Below, one piece after another: positions 1 through 5,319 of a stretch of 5,529 nucleotides of DNA. Under the pieces are notes generated by a model. That model did not search any database, was not told the origin of the DNA, and saw only the letters and a program-made list of their open reading frames with translations. This DNA comes from Clostridiales bacterium (lineage in GTDB: Bacteria > Bacillota > Clostridia > Peptostreptococcales > Anaerovoracaceae), in the NCBI GenBank assembly GCA_012735285.1, contig JAAYHT010000068.1, positions 1 through 5,529 of the forward strand, written 5' to 3'. The position numbers were made by a program, and so were the translations under genes. The stretch's first letter is position 1; every line of letters starts with the position of its first letter.

Positions 1-1
1 A

Positions 2-127
2 AAATCTTATTCCCACCAAAGCAATTCAACTGACAAAGAAGATACAGATGTAATTCAAACCATCGAAACTGTACTTACAATATATAGTATAACACAAATA
101 TTGATAAAATTGGTGAAAAAAACATAA
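2..127 (+). CDS. possible C-terminal tail of a gene cut by the left edge
   Basis: One forward frame is open from base 2 to a TAA at 125-127, giving 41 residues that end ...ITQILIKLVKKT. In DNA this A+T-rich a run of 41 codons without a stop is uncommon, so it may be the 3' end of a real gene. The tail has a polar, acidic stretch (STDKEDTD) followed by a likely amphipathic or hydrophobic helix and a basic end. I do not recognise the protein and no start is inside the window. The other two forward frames stop early (at 31-33 and 51-53). No clear terminator follows it. Chance openness remains possible. Confidence 0.4.
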   Translation, partial: KSYSHQSNSTDKEDTDVIQTIETVLTIYSITQILIKLVKKT

Positions 128-128
128 T
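101..128 (+). promoter_or_regulatory. candidate sigma-A-type promoter
   Basis: TTGATA at 101-106 and CATAAT at 123-128 are each one mismatch from the consensus -35 and -10 boxes, with a 16-base spacer. It would start transcripts near 135, about 165 bases ahead of the small gene at 300. It overlaps the end of the possible upstream reading frame, and the DNA is A+T-rich enough for chance matches. Confidence 0.3.
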
Positions 129-299
129 AAGATTAATAATAATTAAATGTCAGAAGATTATTGCAAATTATTTATATATAACTTATAATGATGTTCAAAT
201 ACTTATTGTAAAAACTCTAAGTTTTGTCTAGTTTTAGTTGCTATATCTTAGGTTATTTCAAGGAACCCTTGATTTAATTAGATAATGGAGGATTTCGCC
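128..299. other. A+T-rich intergenic stretch
   Basis: I see no gene here. The only structure is a small hairpin at 211-225 (6-base arms AAAACT/AGTTTT, 3-base loop). It is too weak and too A+T-rich to call a terminator confidently, although a T-rich stretch follows it. Confidence 0.4.
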
Positions 300-302
300 T
301 TG
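287..302 (+). promoter_or_regulatory. ribosome binding site favouring TTG 300
   Basis: GGAGG at 287-291 lies 8 bases before TTG 300-302. It overlaps the alternative ATG at 285-287, which has no such site ahead of it, so the shorter protein is preferred. Confidence 0.45.
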
Positions 303-644
303 AATAAGGCCTTGGGAATAGAAACAAAGAAATTAAGAAAGGTGCATACTAAAAATCTTAGTAGGCCCATTTTTATAGATTTTTGGGAAATTCTCAATAA
401 CATTATCTTATGTATTACATATCACGCAATAAGTCTTCTTAATAAACATTTTCTAGCCTATCCAATTGATAATGATAATATTTCTCGTAATTCTATATAT
501 ACTGACCTTACCGTAAAAGACCCATCGTTGAACCAAAAATACCAGCCCGATTATATACAAAACGCAATAGCAGAAAAGTACGGAATAACTCCAAGTGGGT
601 TACGAATTAAAGCTATAATTCAACGCTTGACCCCACAAACATAG
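300..644 (+). CDS. hypothetical protein, about 114 residues
   Basis: The product is not recognised. The frame could start at ATG 285, but nothing like a ribosome binding site precedes that codon. TTG 300 has GGAGG at 287-291 with an 8-base gap, so it is the better start (114 residues, MNKALGIETKK...). The N-terminal part is basic (KKLRKVHTKNLSR). A moderately hydrophobic stretch follows (around IILCITYHAISLL), then a polar linker. The C-terminal segment, AIAEKYGITPSGLRIKAIIQ, has the spacing of a helix-turn-helix. That resemblance is suggestive only and no family can be named. There is no signal peptide or convincing membrane segment. The gene stands alone, with a non-coding 250-base stretch behind it. 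It could be a fragment of a decayed gene or a chance frame. Confidence 0.45.
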   Translation: MNKALGIETKKLRKVHTKNLSRPIFIDFWEILNNIILCITYHAISLLNKHFLAYPIDNDNISRNSIYTDLTVKDPSLNQKYQPDYIQNAIAEKYGITPSGLRIKAIIQRLTPQT

Positions 645-658
645 TTTTATAGTATCAC

Positions 659-722
659 AATCCTATTCATAAAAACTATAAAGGATAACAGACGACGACT
701 ACAAATACTAATGAATAGGGTT
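659..722 (+). other. long-range inverted repeat (stem-loop)
   Basis: The 12-base arm at 659-670 (AATCCTATTCAT) pairs with 711-722 (ATGAATAGGGTT) with one G-U wobble in RNA. The loop is 40 bases. No T-run follows on either strand, so it is not a standard intrinsic terminator. It lies 15 bases past the stop of the small upstream gene and about 170 bases ahead of the lipoprotein gene. It could be part of a structured leader or a remnant of a repeat element; the sequence does not decide. Confidence 0.45.
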
Positions 723-784
723 GAATATAAAAAAAGAAAAAAGGAGGGGAGAGGAAGGCACTACAACATCCAATAAACGTATAA

Positions 785-800
785 AAAAATTATAATTTTT
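785..800. repeat. 16-base perfect A+T palindrome
   Basis: AAAAATTATAATTTTT is its own reverse complement. It ends in five T, so it could act as a weak terminator hairpin, but it has no loop and no G-C pairs. It may be only a product of the A+T bias, or an operator-like site. Confidence 0.3.
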
Positions 801-881
801 AAATGTAAAGTGCATATTAATTAGTTAATTTTATGGTAGTTGAGTTAAGGTGGGTTTAAACTCTCTATCAATGATAATTAT

Positions 882-897
882 AGGAGGACAAAATATG
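882..897 (+). promoter_or_regulatory. ribosome binding site deciding the lipoprotein start
   Basis: A consensus AGGAGG at 882-887 is 7 bases before ATG 895. This fixes the start there rather than at GTG 850, 45 bases upstream in the same frame. The 895 start also gives a textbook signal peptide. Confidence 0.9.
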
Positions 898-1902
898 AAG
901 TTAAGAAAGCTTATTGCAATAGCTCTATTAATTGTAATGTGCGGTGCATTGTTTGTTGGATGCGGAGGCAAGGATCAAGAAACTGGTGGGTCAGCGGAAG
1001 TTGATGACAAACCACAATATAAGATAGGAGTAGTTATTAAAACACTAGGAAATCCACACTTTAAGGCGATGGCTTTAGGTGCTGAAAAGGCTGGTAAGGA
1101 TTATGGTGTAGAAATTATTCCTGCGGCAACACAGCAAGAAGGGCAAATAGCTGAGCAGATTCAACTTATCGAAGATATGATAAGCAGAGGCGTAGACGCT
1201 GTGTTAGTATCACCGCAAACTGCAATAGGCATGGCTTCTGCAGTTAAAACTGCAAGAGATGCAGGAGTAGTATTTGTAACTATGGATACTGCTATAGAAG
1301 ATGAATTTGTTCCAATCTCTATAGGACTAGATGATGTAGAAGCCGGATATAATGTTGGTAAGGTAGTAGCAGAAAAGATCGGTGGAAAAGGAAAAGTATT
1401 TTTAATACAAGGTTTAGCAGGTGATGCTTCATCGATCGGCAGAACCGAGGGTGTTGAAAAGGCCTTAGCTGAATATCCAGGAATCGAAATTGTAGCAAGA
1501 CAACATGCTGATTTCATGCAGGACAAAGCTCAAGAAGTAGTATCAGACCTACTACAAGCTCATAAAGAAGTTGATGCTGTAATTTGCTTGAACGACCTAA
1601 TGGCTCTGGGCGCAATTACTGCATTAGAAGAGATGGGCTACAAAGCAAGTCCTAATGATATTATAGTAACAGGCTTCGATGGAGTACTACCAGCGCTGGA
1701 TTCTATTAAAGAAGGTAAAATGTATTTGACAGAGTTCCTGTGGGAAGAATACTATGGATACTTGGGTGTTCAAGCATGTCTGAAGATATTAAACGGCGAA
1801 CCTGTTCCAGAAAGAATTAAAACACCTAGCAGTGAAATAACAGCGGAAAACGTGGACTACGTTTATGATTTAGCTAAAGAAATAGCTGAATACGGCTGGT
1901 AA
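895..1902 (+). CDS. sugar-type ABC transporter substrate-binding lipoprotein (RbsB-like)
   Basis: The 335-residue protein should capture a small solute, probably a sugar, outside the membrane and pass it to an ABC permease. A basic N-terminus (MKLRK) and hydrophobic core lead to FVGC, giving lipidation at Cys23. A short Gly/Asp-rich linker follows, then the two-lobe type I binding-protein fold (about 42-318). Family landmarks include GVVIKTLGNPHF (45-56), SP (106-107), D131 in VTMDT, QGLAGDASS then GRTEG (R183), ADF (205-207), NDLMALGA (233-240) and GFDG (260-263). Compared from memory with E. coli RbsB, the Asp, Arg, Asn and Asp equivalents of D89, R141, N190 and D215 are kept. R90 is replaced by Thr, and the Q235 region by FLWEEYYG, so ribose cannot be assumed. 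Length is normal and the frame is intact. No ATPase or permease gene lies in the window, so it may serve a distant transporter or act in sensing. Confidence 0.9.
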   Translation: MKLRKLIAIALLIVMCGALFVGCGGKDQETGGSAEVDDKPQYKIGVVIKTLGNPHFKAMALGAEKAGKDYGVEIIPAATQQEGQIAEQIQLIEDMISRGVDAVLVSPQTAIGMASAVKTARDAGVVFVTMDTAIEDEFVPISIGLDDVEAGYNVGKVVAEKIGGKGKVFLIQGLAGDASSIGRTEGVEKALAEYPGIEIVARQHADFMQDKAQEVVSDLLQAHKEVDAVICLNDLMALGAITALEEMGYKASPNDIIVTGFDGVLPALDSIKEGKMYLTEFLWEEYYGYLGVQACLKILNGEPVPERIKTPSSEITAENVDYVYDLAKEIAEYGW

Positions 1903-1923
1903 TATCAAGCCAAAGATTACATA

Positions 1924-1950
1924 ACTGATAAATAATTTTTATTTATCAGT
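1924..1950 (+). terminator. first hairpin after the lipoprotein gene
   Basis: ACTGATAAAT (1924-1933) pairs perfectly with ATTTATCAGT (1941-1950), and one more A-T pair closes a 5-base loop. It lies 21 bases past the stop codon. Only TT follows, so alone it would terminate poorly. It may protect the 3' end or work with the next hairpin. Confidence 0.5.
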
Positions 1951-1960
1951 TTGGAAAAGC

Positions 1961-2004
1961 CAAAGTAGCATTTAGCAATAAGGCTTTATGCTACTTTGTT
2001 TTTT
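1961..2004 (+). terminator. intrinsic terminator of the lipoprotein gene
   Basis: CAAAGTAGCAT (1961-1971) pairs perfectly with ATGCTACTTTG (1988-1998) around a 16-base loop. Six T follow at 1999-2004. This is a good rho-independent terminator and separates the lipoprotein gene from the small gene downstream. Confidence 0.8.
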
Positions 2005-2047
2005 AAGTTTTTTACATTAAAACAGCCAAATATTAAAAGTTATAGTG

Positions 2048-2076
2048 TTAACAGATTTGCGGCATATTAATAATAT
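2048..2076 (+). promoter_or_regulatory. candidate promoter of the 84-residue gene
   Basis: TTAACA (2048-2053) and TAATAT (2071-2076) are spaced by exactly 17 bases and match the consensus at 5/6 and 4/6 positions. Transcription would start near 2083, giving a short leader to the ribosome binding site AAGGGG (2093-2098). The -35 box lies in the palindrome TGTTAACA (2046-2053), a possible operator, though this could be chance. Confidence 0.5.
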
Positions 2077-2106
2077 ATTAGTAAGAAAAATTAAGGGGTA
2101 TAAAAA

Positions 2107-2361
2107 ATGAAATTGCACAAATATTTGGGATGTTCTTATGAACTCTACTTTGAAGAGATAGACATTAAGTTTATCGTTCATAGGGATTTGATAGATGAAA
2201 ATACAAGGGAATTAATCAAAAACTATGTATTTACAGGTATACTTCCCGAAGGGATAAATGTAAATACTACTGAAGGCATAGTTTGTTTTGAACCTATTTC
2301 TTGTAGGGATAGTAATCCTCAATTTGAACCAAATGAGGACTATCTGTGGTTTGCTCTATAA
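2107..2361 (+). CDS. small acidic protein of unknown function (84 residues)
   Basis: I do not recognise this protein. AAGGGG at 2093-2098, 8 bases ahead of ATG 2107, supports the start. The product is acidic (15 Asp/Glu against 7 Lys/Arg) with no signal peptide or membrane segment, so it is probably a small soluble cytoplasmic domain. It has three cysteines (9, 60, 66); C60 and C66 lie in IVCFEPISC. Alternating hydrophobic and polar residues (YELYFEEIDIKFIVHRD, then INVNTTEGIVCFEPIS) suggest a beta-rich fold with a central helix (about 30-42). The C-terminus ends in aromatic YLWFAL. It lies between two terminators with its own candidate promoter, so it is probably transcribed alone. It could modulate the two-component system just downstream, but nothing in the sequence shows this. 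Confidence 0.65.
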   Translation: MKLHKYLGCSYELYFEEIDIKFIVHRDLIDENTRELIKNYVFTGILPEGINVNTTEGIVCFEPISCRDSNPQFEPNEDYLWFAL

Positions 2362-2370
2362 TTCCTTTCT

Positions 2371-2400
2371 AACATAAGCTTGTCCAACTTATTTTTTTTT
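2371..2400 (+). terminator. intrinsic terminator after the 84-residue gene
   Basis: A weak stem (ATAAG 2374-2378 with CTTAT 2388-2392, plus an inner TT/AA pair beside one bulged C and a GTCC loop) is followed by an unbroken T-run to 2400. The poor stem is offset by the long T tract. It lies 10 bases after the stop codon. Confidence 0.6.
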
Positions 2401-2499
2401 GTAATAATTTATTAAGATTTACATTCGGTTTTTTTTAAGAAATATGAAGTATCCTCTTTATAGAAAAAGGGGGTGCTTAATAAAGATGGGTGAAATAAA
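2401..2499 (+). promoter_or_regulatory. likely promoter region of the two-component operon
   Basis: This 99-base gap should hold the operon promoter, but no strong match stands out. Weak options are TTTACA (2418-2423) with TATGAA (2443-2448, 19-base spacer) and TTAAGA (2435-2440) with TATAGA (2459-2464, 18-base spacer). Weak boxes would suit an activator-dependent or autoregulated promoter. No convincing direct repeats for an OmpR-class regulator were seen. Confidence 0.3.
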
Positions 2500-2502
2500 G
2501 TG
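2488..2502 (+). promoter_or_regulatory. ribosome binding site and GTG start of the response regulator
   Basis: An in-frame TGA at 2491-2493 rules out any longer start, so GTG 2500 is the first possible one. GGGTGA (2488-2493) can pair with the 16S rRNA tail and is 6 bases away. A five-codon frame from ATG 2486 ends in TGA at 2501-2503 and overlaps the GTG, so weak translational coupling is possible. Confidence 0.6.
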
Positions 2503-3186
2503 AATATTTTAGTATGCGATGATGACAAGGAGATAGTAGGTGCTATAGAAATCTACTTAAAAAACGAAGGTTATACGGTTTACAAGGCCTACAATGGTAT
2601 AGAAGCCCTTGATATAGTAAGGGAAAAAGATATCCAGCTTATTATCATGGACATTATGATGCCAAAGCTGGATGGGATGAAAACCACTATGAAAATCAGA
2701 GAGGATAAAAACATCCCGATAATCATGCTCTCTGCCAAATCAGAGGACTACGATAAGATTACAGGATTGAATATTGGTGCGGATGATTACATAACTAAAC
2801 CTTTTAATCCTCTCGAACTCATCGCAAGGGTAAAGTCTCAGCTGAGAAGATACGTGAGTCTCGGTAGTTTAGAGAAGAAGTCAGGGGTTTATAAGACAGG
2901 GGGATTAGTTGTTGATGATGAGGCAAAAACCGTCAGCGTAGACGGAGAACAGGTGCCCGTCACACCAATAGAGTTCGGAATATTAAAGTTTTTAACTAAA
3001 AATGCCGGCAAAGTATTTTCAATGGATCAGATCTATGAGGCGGTCTGGAATGAGCCGGCATATAAACCTGAGAACACTGTTGCAGTACATGTTAGGAGGA
3101 TTAGGGAGAAGATTGAAATAAATCCTAAGGATCCTCGATATTTAAAGGGGGTATGGGGAATTGGATATAAAATTGAAAAGATATAA
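2500..3186 (+). CDS. OmpR/PhoB-family response regulator, VanR-like
   Basis: This 228-residue protein is a complete DNA-binding response regulator, the output half of a two-component system. The receiver domain (1-118) has the acidic pocket D7-D8-D9, phospho-acceptor D51 in IIMDIMMPKLDG, the switch Ser78, Tyr97, and Lys100 followed by Pro101. The winged-helix effector domain (about 128-228) has TPIEFGILKFL (155-165), a recognition helix around NTVAVHVRRIREKIE (192-206) and the closing hairpin VWGIGYKIEK. From memory, DKITGLNIGADDYITKPF and PLELIARVKSQLRRY match enterococcal VanR very closely; this gives kinship, not a vancomycin-resistance role, since no van ligase genes are present. Length is normal and all key residues are intact. 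It overlaps the downstream kinase gene by 26 bases. As that kinase is broken, the regulator may now be driven by another kinase, a small phosphodonor or the surviving kinase fragment. Confidence 0.95.
   Translation: MNILVCDDDKEIVGAIEIYLKNEGYTVYKAYNGIEALDIVREKDIQLIIMDIMMPKLDGMKTTMKIREDKNIPIIMLSAKSEDYDKITGLNIGADDYITKPFNPLELIARVKSQLRRYVSLGSLEKKSGVYKTGGLVVDDEAKTVSVDGEQVPVTPIEFGILKFLTKNAGKVFSMDQIYEAVWNEPAYKPENTVAVHVRRIREKIEINPKDPRYLKGVWGIGYKIEKI
3144..3163 (+). promoter_or_regulatory. ribosome binding site and TTG start of the kinase gene
   Basis: AAAGGGGG (3144-3151) inside the regulator gene is 9 bases from TTG 3161. No ATG or GTG start occurs further upstream in this frame nearby. A TTG start within the preceding gene suggests coupled, modest translation. 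Confidence 0.6.
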
Positions 3187-3745
3187 AATTGCAAAGATAG
3201 TAGCATTTATACTCTGTGTTATTTTCTTTATCGCTACACTTACAAGCATAGCTTATGTTATAAGGCCAACTTCTATTTTAAGAAGTGTGAGCATAGATGA
3301 TGCTTTGCTAAGTAAAAACTATGAAGAAAGCTTAGGATTTCAGCGGGAATTTGATAGAAGAGCAAATCAACTGCTCTACATGTTAGAACATTACAAGGGC
3401 GAAGAATTCATTGAAAGCGGTGGAACTATAGATCAAGATTCCTTAGAGAATAGAATTAGGAATCTGTTCTATGAAAAGTATTATGATCAAGAAAATTTCC
3501 ATGAGATCTATGGGGACAATTACGATGTTCCTATAGCCCGAGAAAAATTTAAAAATGACTTTGCAGAAGAAATTGAAGGAATTAAACAAGATTTAATAAA
3601 GAATGAACTTAGAAACTTTAATGATCTTAAAAAGAGTTTAGAAGAAACTAAGGGCTTTGCTTATTACATATCAGATGGAGAGCACTCAATTACAAATCAG
3701 GATGTGGTAATGTTAATTCCTTTACTAAAAAGCCAGGCTTCCTGA
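3161..3745 (+). CDS. N-terminal fragment of the broken histidine kinase (194 residues)
   Basis: This is what would actually be translated from the kinase start. It has a basic N-terminus (KLKRYKIAK), one membrane segment (about 11-34) and roughly 150 residues of a charged, helical extracellular region rich in Glu, Lys and Tyr. The last dozen residues (VVMLIPLLKSQAS) come from the wrong frame, up to TGA 3743-3745. It has no HAMP, kinase or ATP-binding part, so it cannot signal alone. At most it is a membrane-anchored sensor stub, and it may be degraded. Confidence 0.6.
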   Translation: MDIKLKRYKIAKIVAFILCVIFFIATLTSIAYVIRPTSILRSVSIDDALLSKNYEESLGFQREFDRRANQLLYMLEHYKGEEFIESGGTIDQDSLENRIRNLFYEKYYDQENFHEIYGDNYDVPIAREKFKNDFAEEIEGIKQDLIKNELRNFNDLKKSLEETKGFAYYISDGEHSITNQDVVMLIPLLKSQAS

Positions 3746-4020
3746 TATATGAAAACAACACTTTTATTAAAGAACCGGCAAGTAACAATCTTAGAAAAAG
3801 TATTCAGAATTTTGACGATATATTAAAAGATATACTTGAGCGTGAATTTAATCCTAATTTAAAGCTTTACATGTCATTTGACAGTAGTTTTATCGACTCT
3901 AAAGAAGCTGTTTTTAAAAGCTGCAAGGATGAACTGTTACTATGGCTGCCCATAATACTAGTTTGCGGACTTATTTCACTAGTTACCCTAATTTATCTGA
4001 TTGTAGTAACTGGCAGATAG
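3652..4020 (+). pseudogene. orphaned middle segment of the kinase (sensor end and TM2)
   Basis: This frame is open from just after TAA 3649-3651 to TAG 4018-4020 and has no usable start codon near its beginning. From 3709 it encodes the rest of the extracellular region (through LKLYMSFDSSFIDSKEAVF) and TM2 (LLLWLPIILVCGLISLVTLI), ending VVTGR. It cannot be translated in the present gene without a -1 shift from the upstream frame, and the TAG would stop it in any case. Confidence 0.75.
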
Positions 4021-4089
4021 GATGAAGAGGGCAATAGGCCGGTCCATAAAATTGATAAGGTATTTACAGAGATAAGCATACTGATAGTA

Positions 4090-5319
4090 TTGTTCGCATT
4101 CTTTGGTGGCGGTACGGGTTTTATCATGATACTTACGGAGGGCCTCAATTACTTAACCTATAGCGAACTGCTTTACGGCGAAATATTATTAGCTATAATT
4201 ATCGGTTTAGTCTCGGCCGCTATAGGATTGCTTTTCATCCTGTCTTGTGTAAGGAATATTAAATCAGGAAGATTTATTAAAAATTCAATAATATATATCT
4301 GTATTAAGGCTATCTTTAATTCAATAAAAGCCATTTATCATGGCGGTAGCGTAATGACCAAGATAGTTTTAATAGCTATAGGCATCGCTGTTTTGTCCGC
4401 AACTATTGTAGGTGCTGTTTTAGCCATAATCTTAATATTAATCATTGCGCCCAGATGGGTAAAGAAATATGAGGAGATTAAGAAGGGTGTCAATGAAGTT
4501 AAAAATGGCAACCTGACCTATAAAATACCTGTAACAGGGGATGGGGAACTAGATGAATTAGCCAAAGGAATCAATCAAATTTCTGAAGCTTCCCATATAG
4601 CGGTTCAAAATGAATTAAAGAATCAGAGGCTTAAGACAGAACTTATATCAAACGTATCCCATGATCTTAAAACACCTCTAACCTCGATTATTAGTTATAT
4701 AGACCTGCTGAAAAAAGAAGGCCTTGATAGCGAAAATGCCAAGACTTATCTTGAAATATTAGACCAAAAGAGCAAGAGGTTACAGAAGTTAACTGAGGAT
4801 TTGTTTGAGGCTGCCAAAGCATCGAGCGGAGCTATACCGGTAAAATTTGAGAAAGTTGAACTGATGTCAATAATTAATCAGGGATTGGCGGAAATGGCCG
4901 ACAGAATTGAAGCAGCAGGGTTAAACTTTAAGATCAATGCCGAAAGCGATAAATACTATGTTCGAGCCGATGGCCTGCTGTTGTGGAGAGTATTGGAAGA
5001 CCTATTGTGTAATGTTGTAAAGTACGCTCAAAGGGACTCAAGGGTCTACATCGATATTAAGGAGCTGGATAAAGAATCAAAAGTAATGCTTGAGATGAAA
5101 AACATTTCTAAAGATGAGCTTAATATCGATGCGGAAGAGCTGATGGAGAGGTTTAAACAGGGTGATGAATCGAGGACATCTGAAGGAAGCGGACTGGGAC
5201 TGGCAATTGCAAAGGATTTAGTCAGACTACAAAATGGGGAATTTGAAATTAAAATAGATGGTGACCTGTTTAAGGCAATTGTAATACTACCCAAGTATTT
5301 GATTCAGGAGGACAGTTAA
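4090..5319 (+). CDS. C-terminal fragment of the broken histidine kinase (up to 409 residues)
   Basis: Counting from TTG 4090, it keeps three membrane segments (1-16 as the end of TM3, 31-54, 91-121), a HAMP linker (about 118-172), and HisKA with H191 in SNVSHDLKTPLTSI. The HATPase part has an N-box around N308 (LLCNVVKYAQ), an F-box-like MERFKQGDESR (352-362) and the G2 box GSGLGLAIAK (366-375). A canonical DxGxG G1 box is absent; KNISKDELNIDAEEL stands there, which I recall as usual in this clostridial subfamily. All catalytic parts are therefore present. No ribosome binding site precedes TTG 4090; later in-frame ATGs at 4126 and 4354 are also weakly served. If translation restarts, the product would be a kinase without its sensor, possibly unregulated. 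Otherwise it is silent. It is part of the pseudogene, not a separate ancestral gene. Confidence 0.6.
   Translation: MFAFFGGGTGFIMILTEGLNYLTYSELLYGEILLAIIIGLVSAAIGLLFILSCVRNIKSGRFIKNSIIYICIKAIFNSIKAIYHGGSVMTKIVLIAIGIAVLSATIVGAVLAIILILIIAPRWVKKYEEIKKGVNEVKNGNLTYKIPVTGDGELDELAKGINQISEASHIAVQNELKNQRLKTELISNVSHDLKTPLTSIISYIDLLKKEGLDSENAKTYLEILDQKSKRLQKLTEDLFEAAKASSGAIPVKFEKVELMSIINQGLAEMADRIEAAGLNFKINAESDKYYVRADGLLLWRVLEDLLCNVVKYAQRDSRVYIDIKELDKESKVMLEMKNISKDELNIDAEELMERFKQGDESRTSEGSGLGLAIAKDLVRLQNGEFEIKIDGDLFKAIVILPKYLIQEDS

Larger units (their letters stand above)
645..894 (+). other. non-coding leader region ahead of the lipoprotein gene
   Basis: No gene was found in these 250 bases. They hold the stem-loop at 659-722, a 30-base all-purine tract at 729-758 containing AAGGAGGGG (741-749) with no start codon at useful distance, and a perfect 16-base A+T palindrome at 785-800. 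I could not identify a convincing promoter for the lipoprotein gene. GATAAT at 873-878 resembles a -10 box but sits too close to the ribosome binding site. No T-box or other known riboswitch consensus was recognised. Confidence 0.5.
3161..5319 (+). pseudogene. sensor histidine kinase gene broken by a frameshift and a stop codon
   Basis: The reading frame of the kinase continues across three pieces. Piece one (3161-3745) runs to ISDGEHSITNQD and then loses sense. Sense resumes one frame over at NVNSFTKKPGFLIYENN (from 3709) and runs to VVTGR, where an in-frame TAG (4018-4020) interrupts it. It resumes in the same frame with DEEGNRPVHKIDKVFTE and reads through to the normal kinase end. Repairing one lost base and the stop gives about 719 residues. 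Domains are TM1 (3191-3262), an extracellular sensor region, TM2 (3934-4008), TM3 (4072-4134), TM4 (4180-4251), TM5 (4360-4452), HAMP, HisKA and HATPase. Organisation and overlap with the regulator show it was the cognate sensor. Two independent lesions argue for real decay rather than one sequencing error. Later sequence remains well conserved, so inactivation looks recent. Confidence 0.8.

Noticed and set aside
850..894. Upstream GTG start extending the binding protein by 15 residues
   Set aside because: The extension would run through the consensus AGGAGG site and bury the signal peptide; ATG 895 explains both.
645..894. Riboswitch or T-box leader
   Set aside because: No T-box sequence or recognised aptamer core was found; only generic stems are present.
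1161..1526. 121-codon minus-strand open frame
   Set aside because: It lies wholly inside the intact binding-protein gene, and its low-complexity Ser/Thr/Pro/Ile product is typical of an antisense shadow.
2003..2426. Repeated TTAAG...TTTACATT motif (about 2003-2018 and 2413-2425)
   Set aside because: The copies differ in spacing and are A+T-rich; the second is only loosely near the regulator promoter, so chance is the simplest reading.
4018..4020. TAG read as pyrrolysine
   Set aside because: The site is a membrane-proximal loop in a kinase that also has a frameshift; no pyrrolysine genes are visible, and decay explains both lesions.
5046..5294. 82-codon minus-strand open frame
   Set aside because: Antisense shadow of the conserved kinase ATP-binding domain, with a serine-rich product and no supporting signals.
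2500..5319. Vancomycin-resistance (vanRS) operon
   Set aside because: The regulator resembles VanR, but no vanH, ligase or vanX genes are present and VanR-like systems in clostridia serve many roles.
895..5319. One sensing system joining the binding protein and the two-component system
   Set aside because: Two terminators and an independent small gene lie between them, and the kinase is not of the LytS/YesM type known to pair with such proteins.
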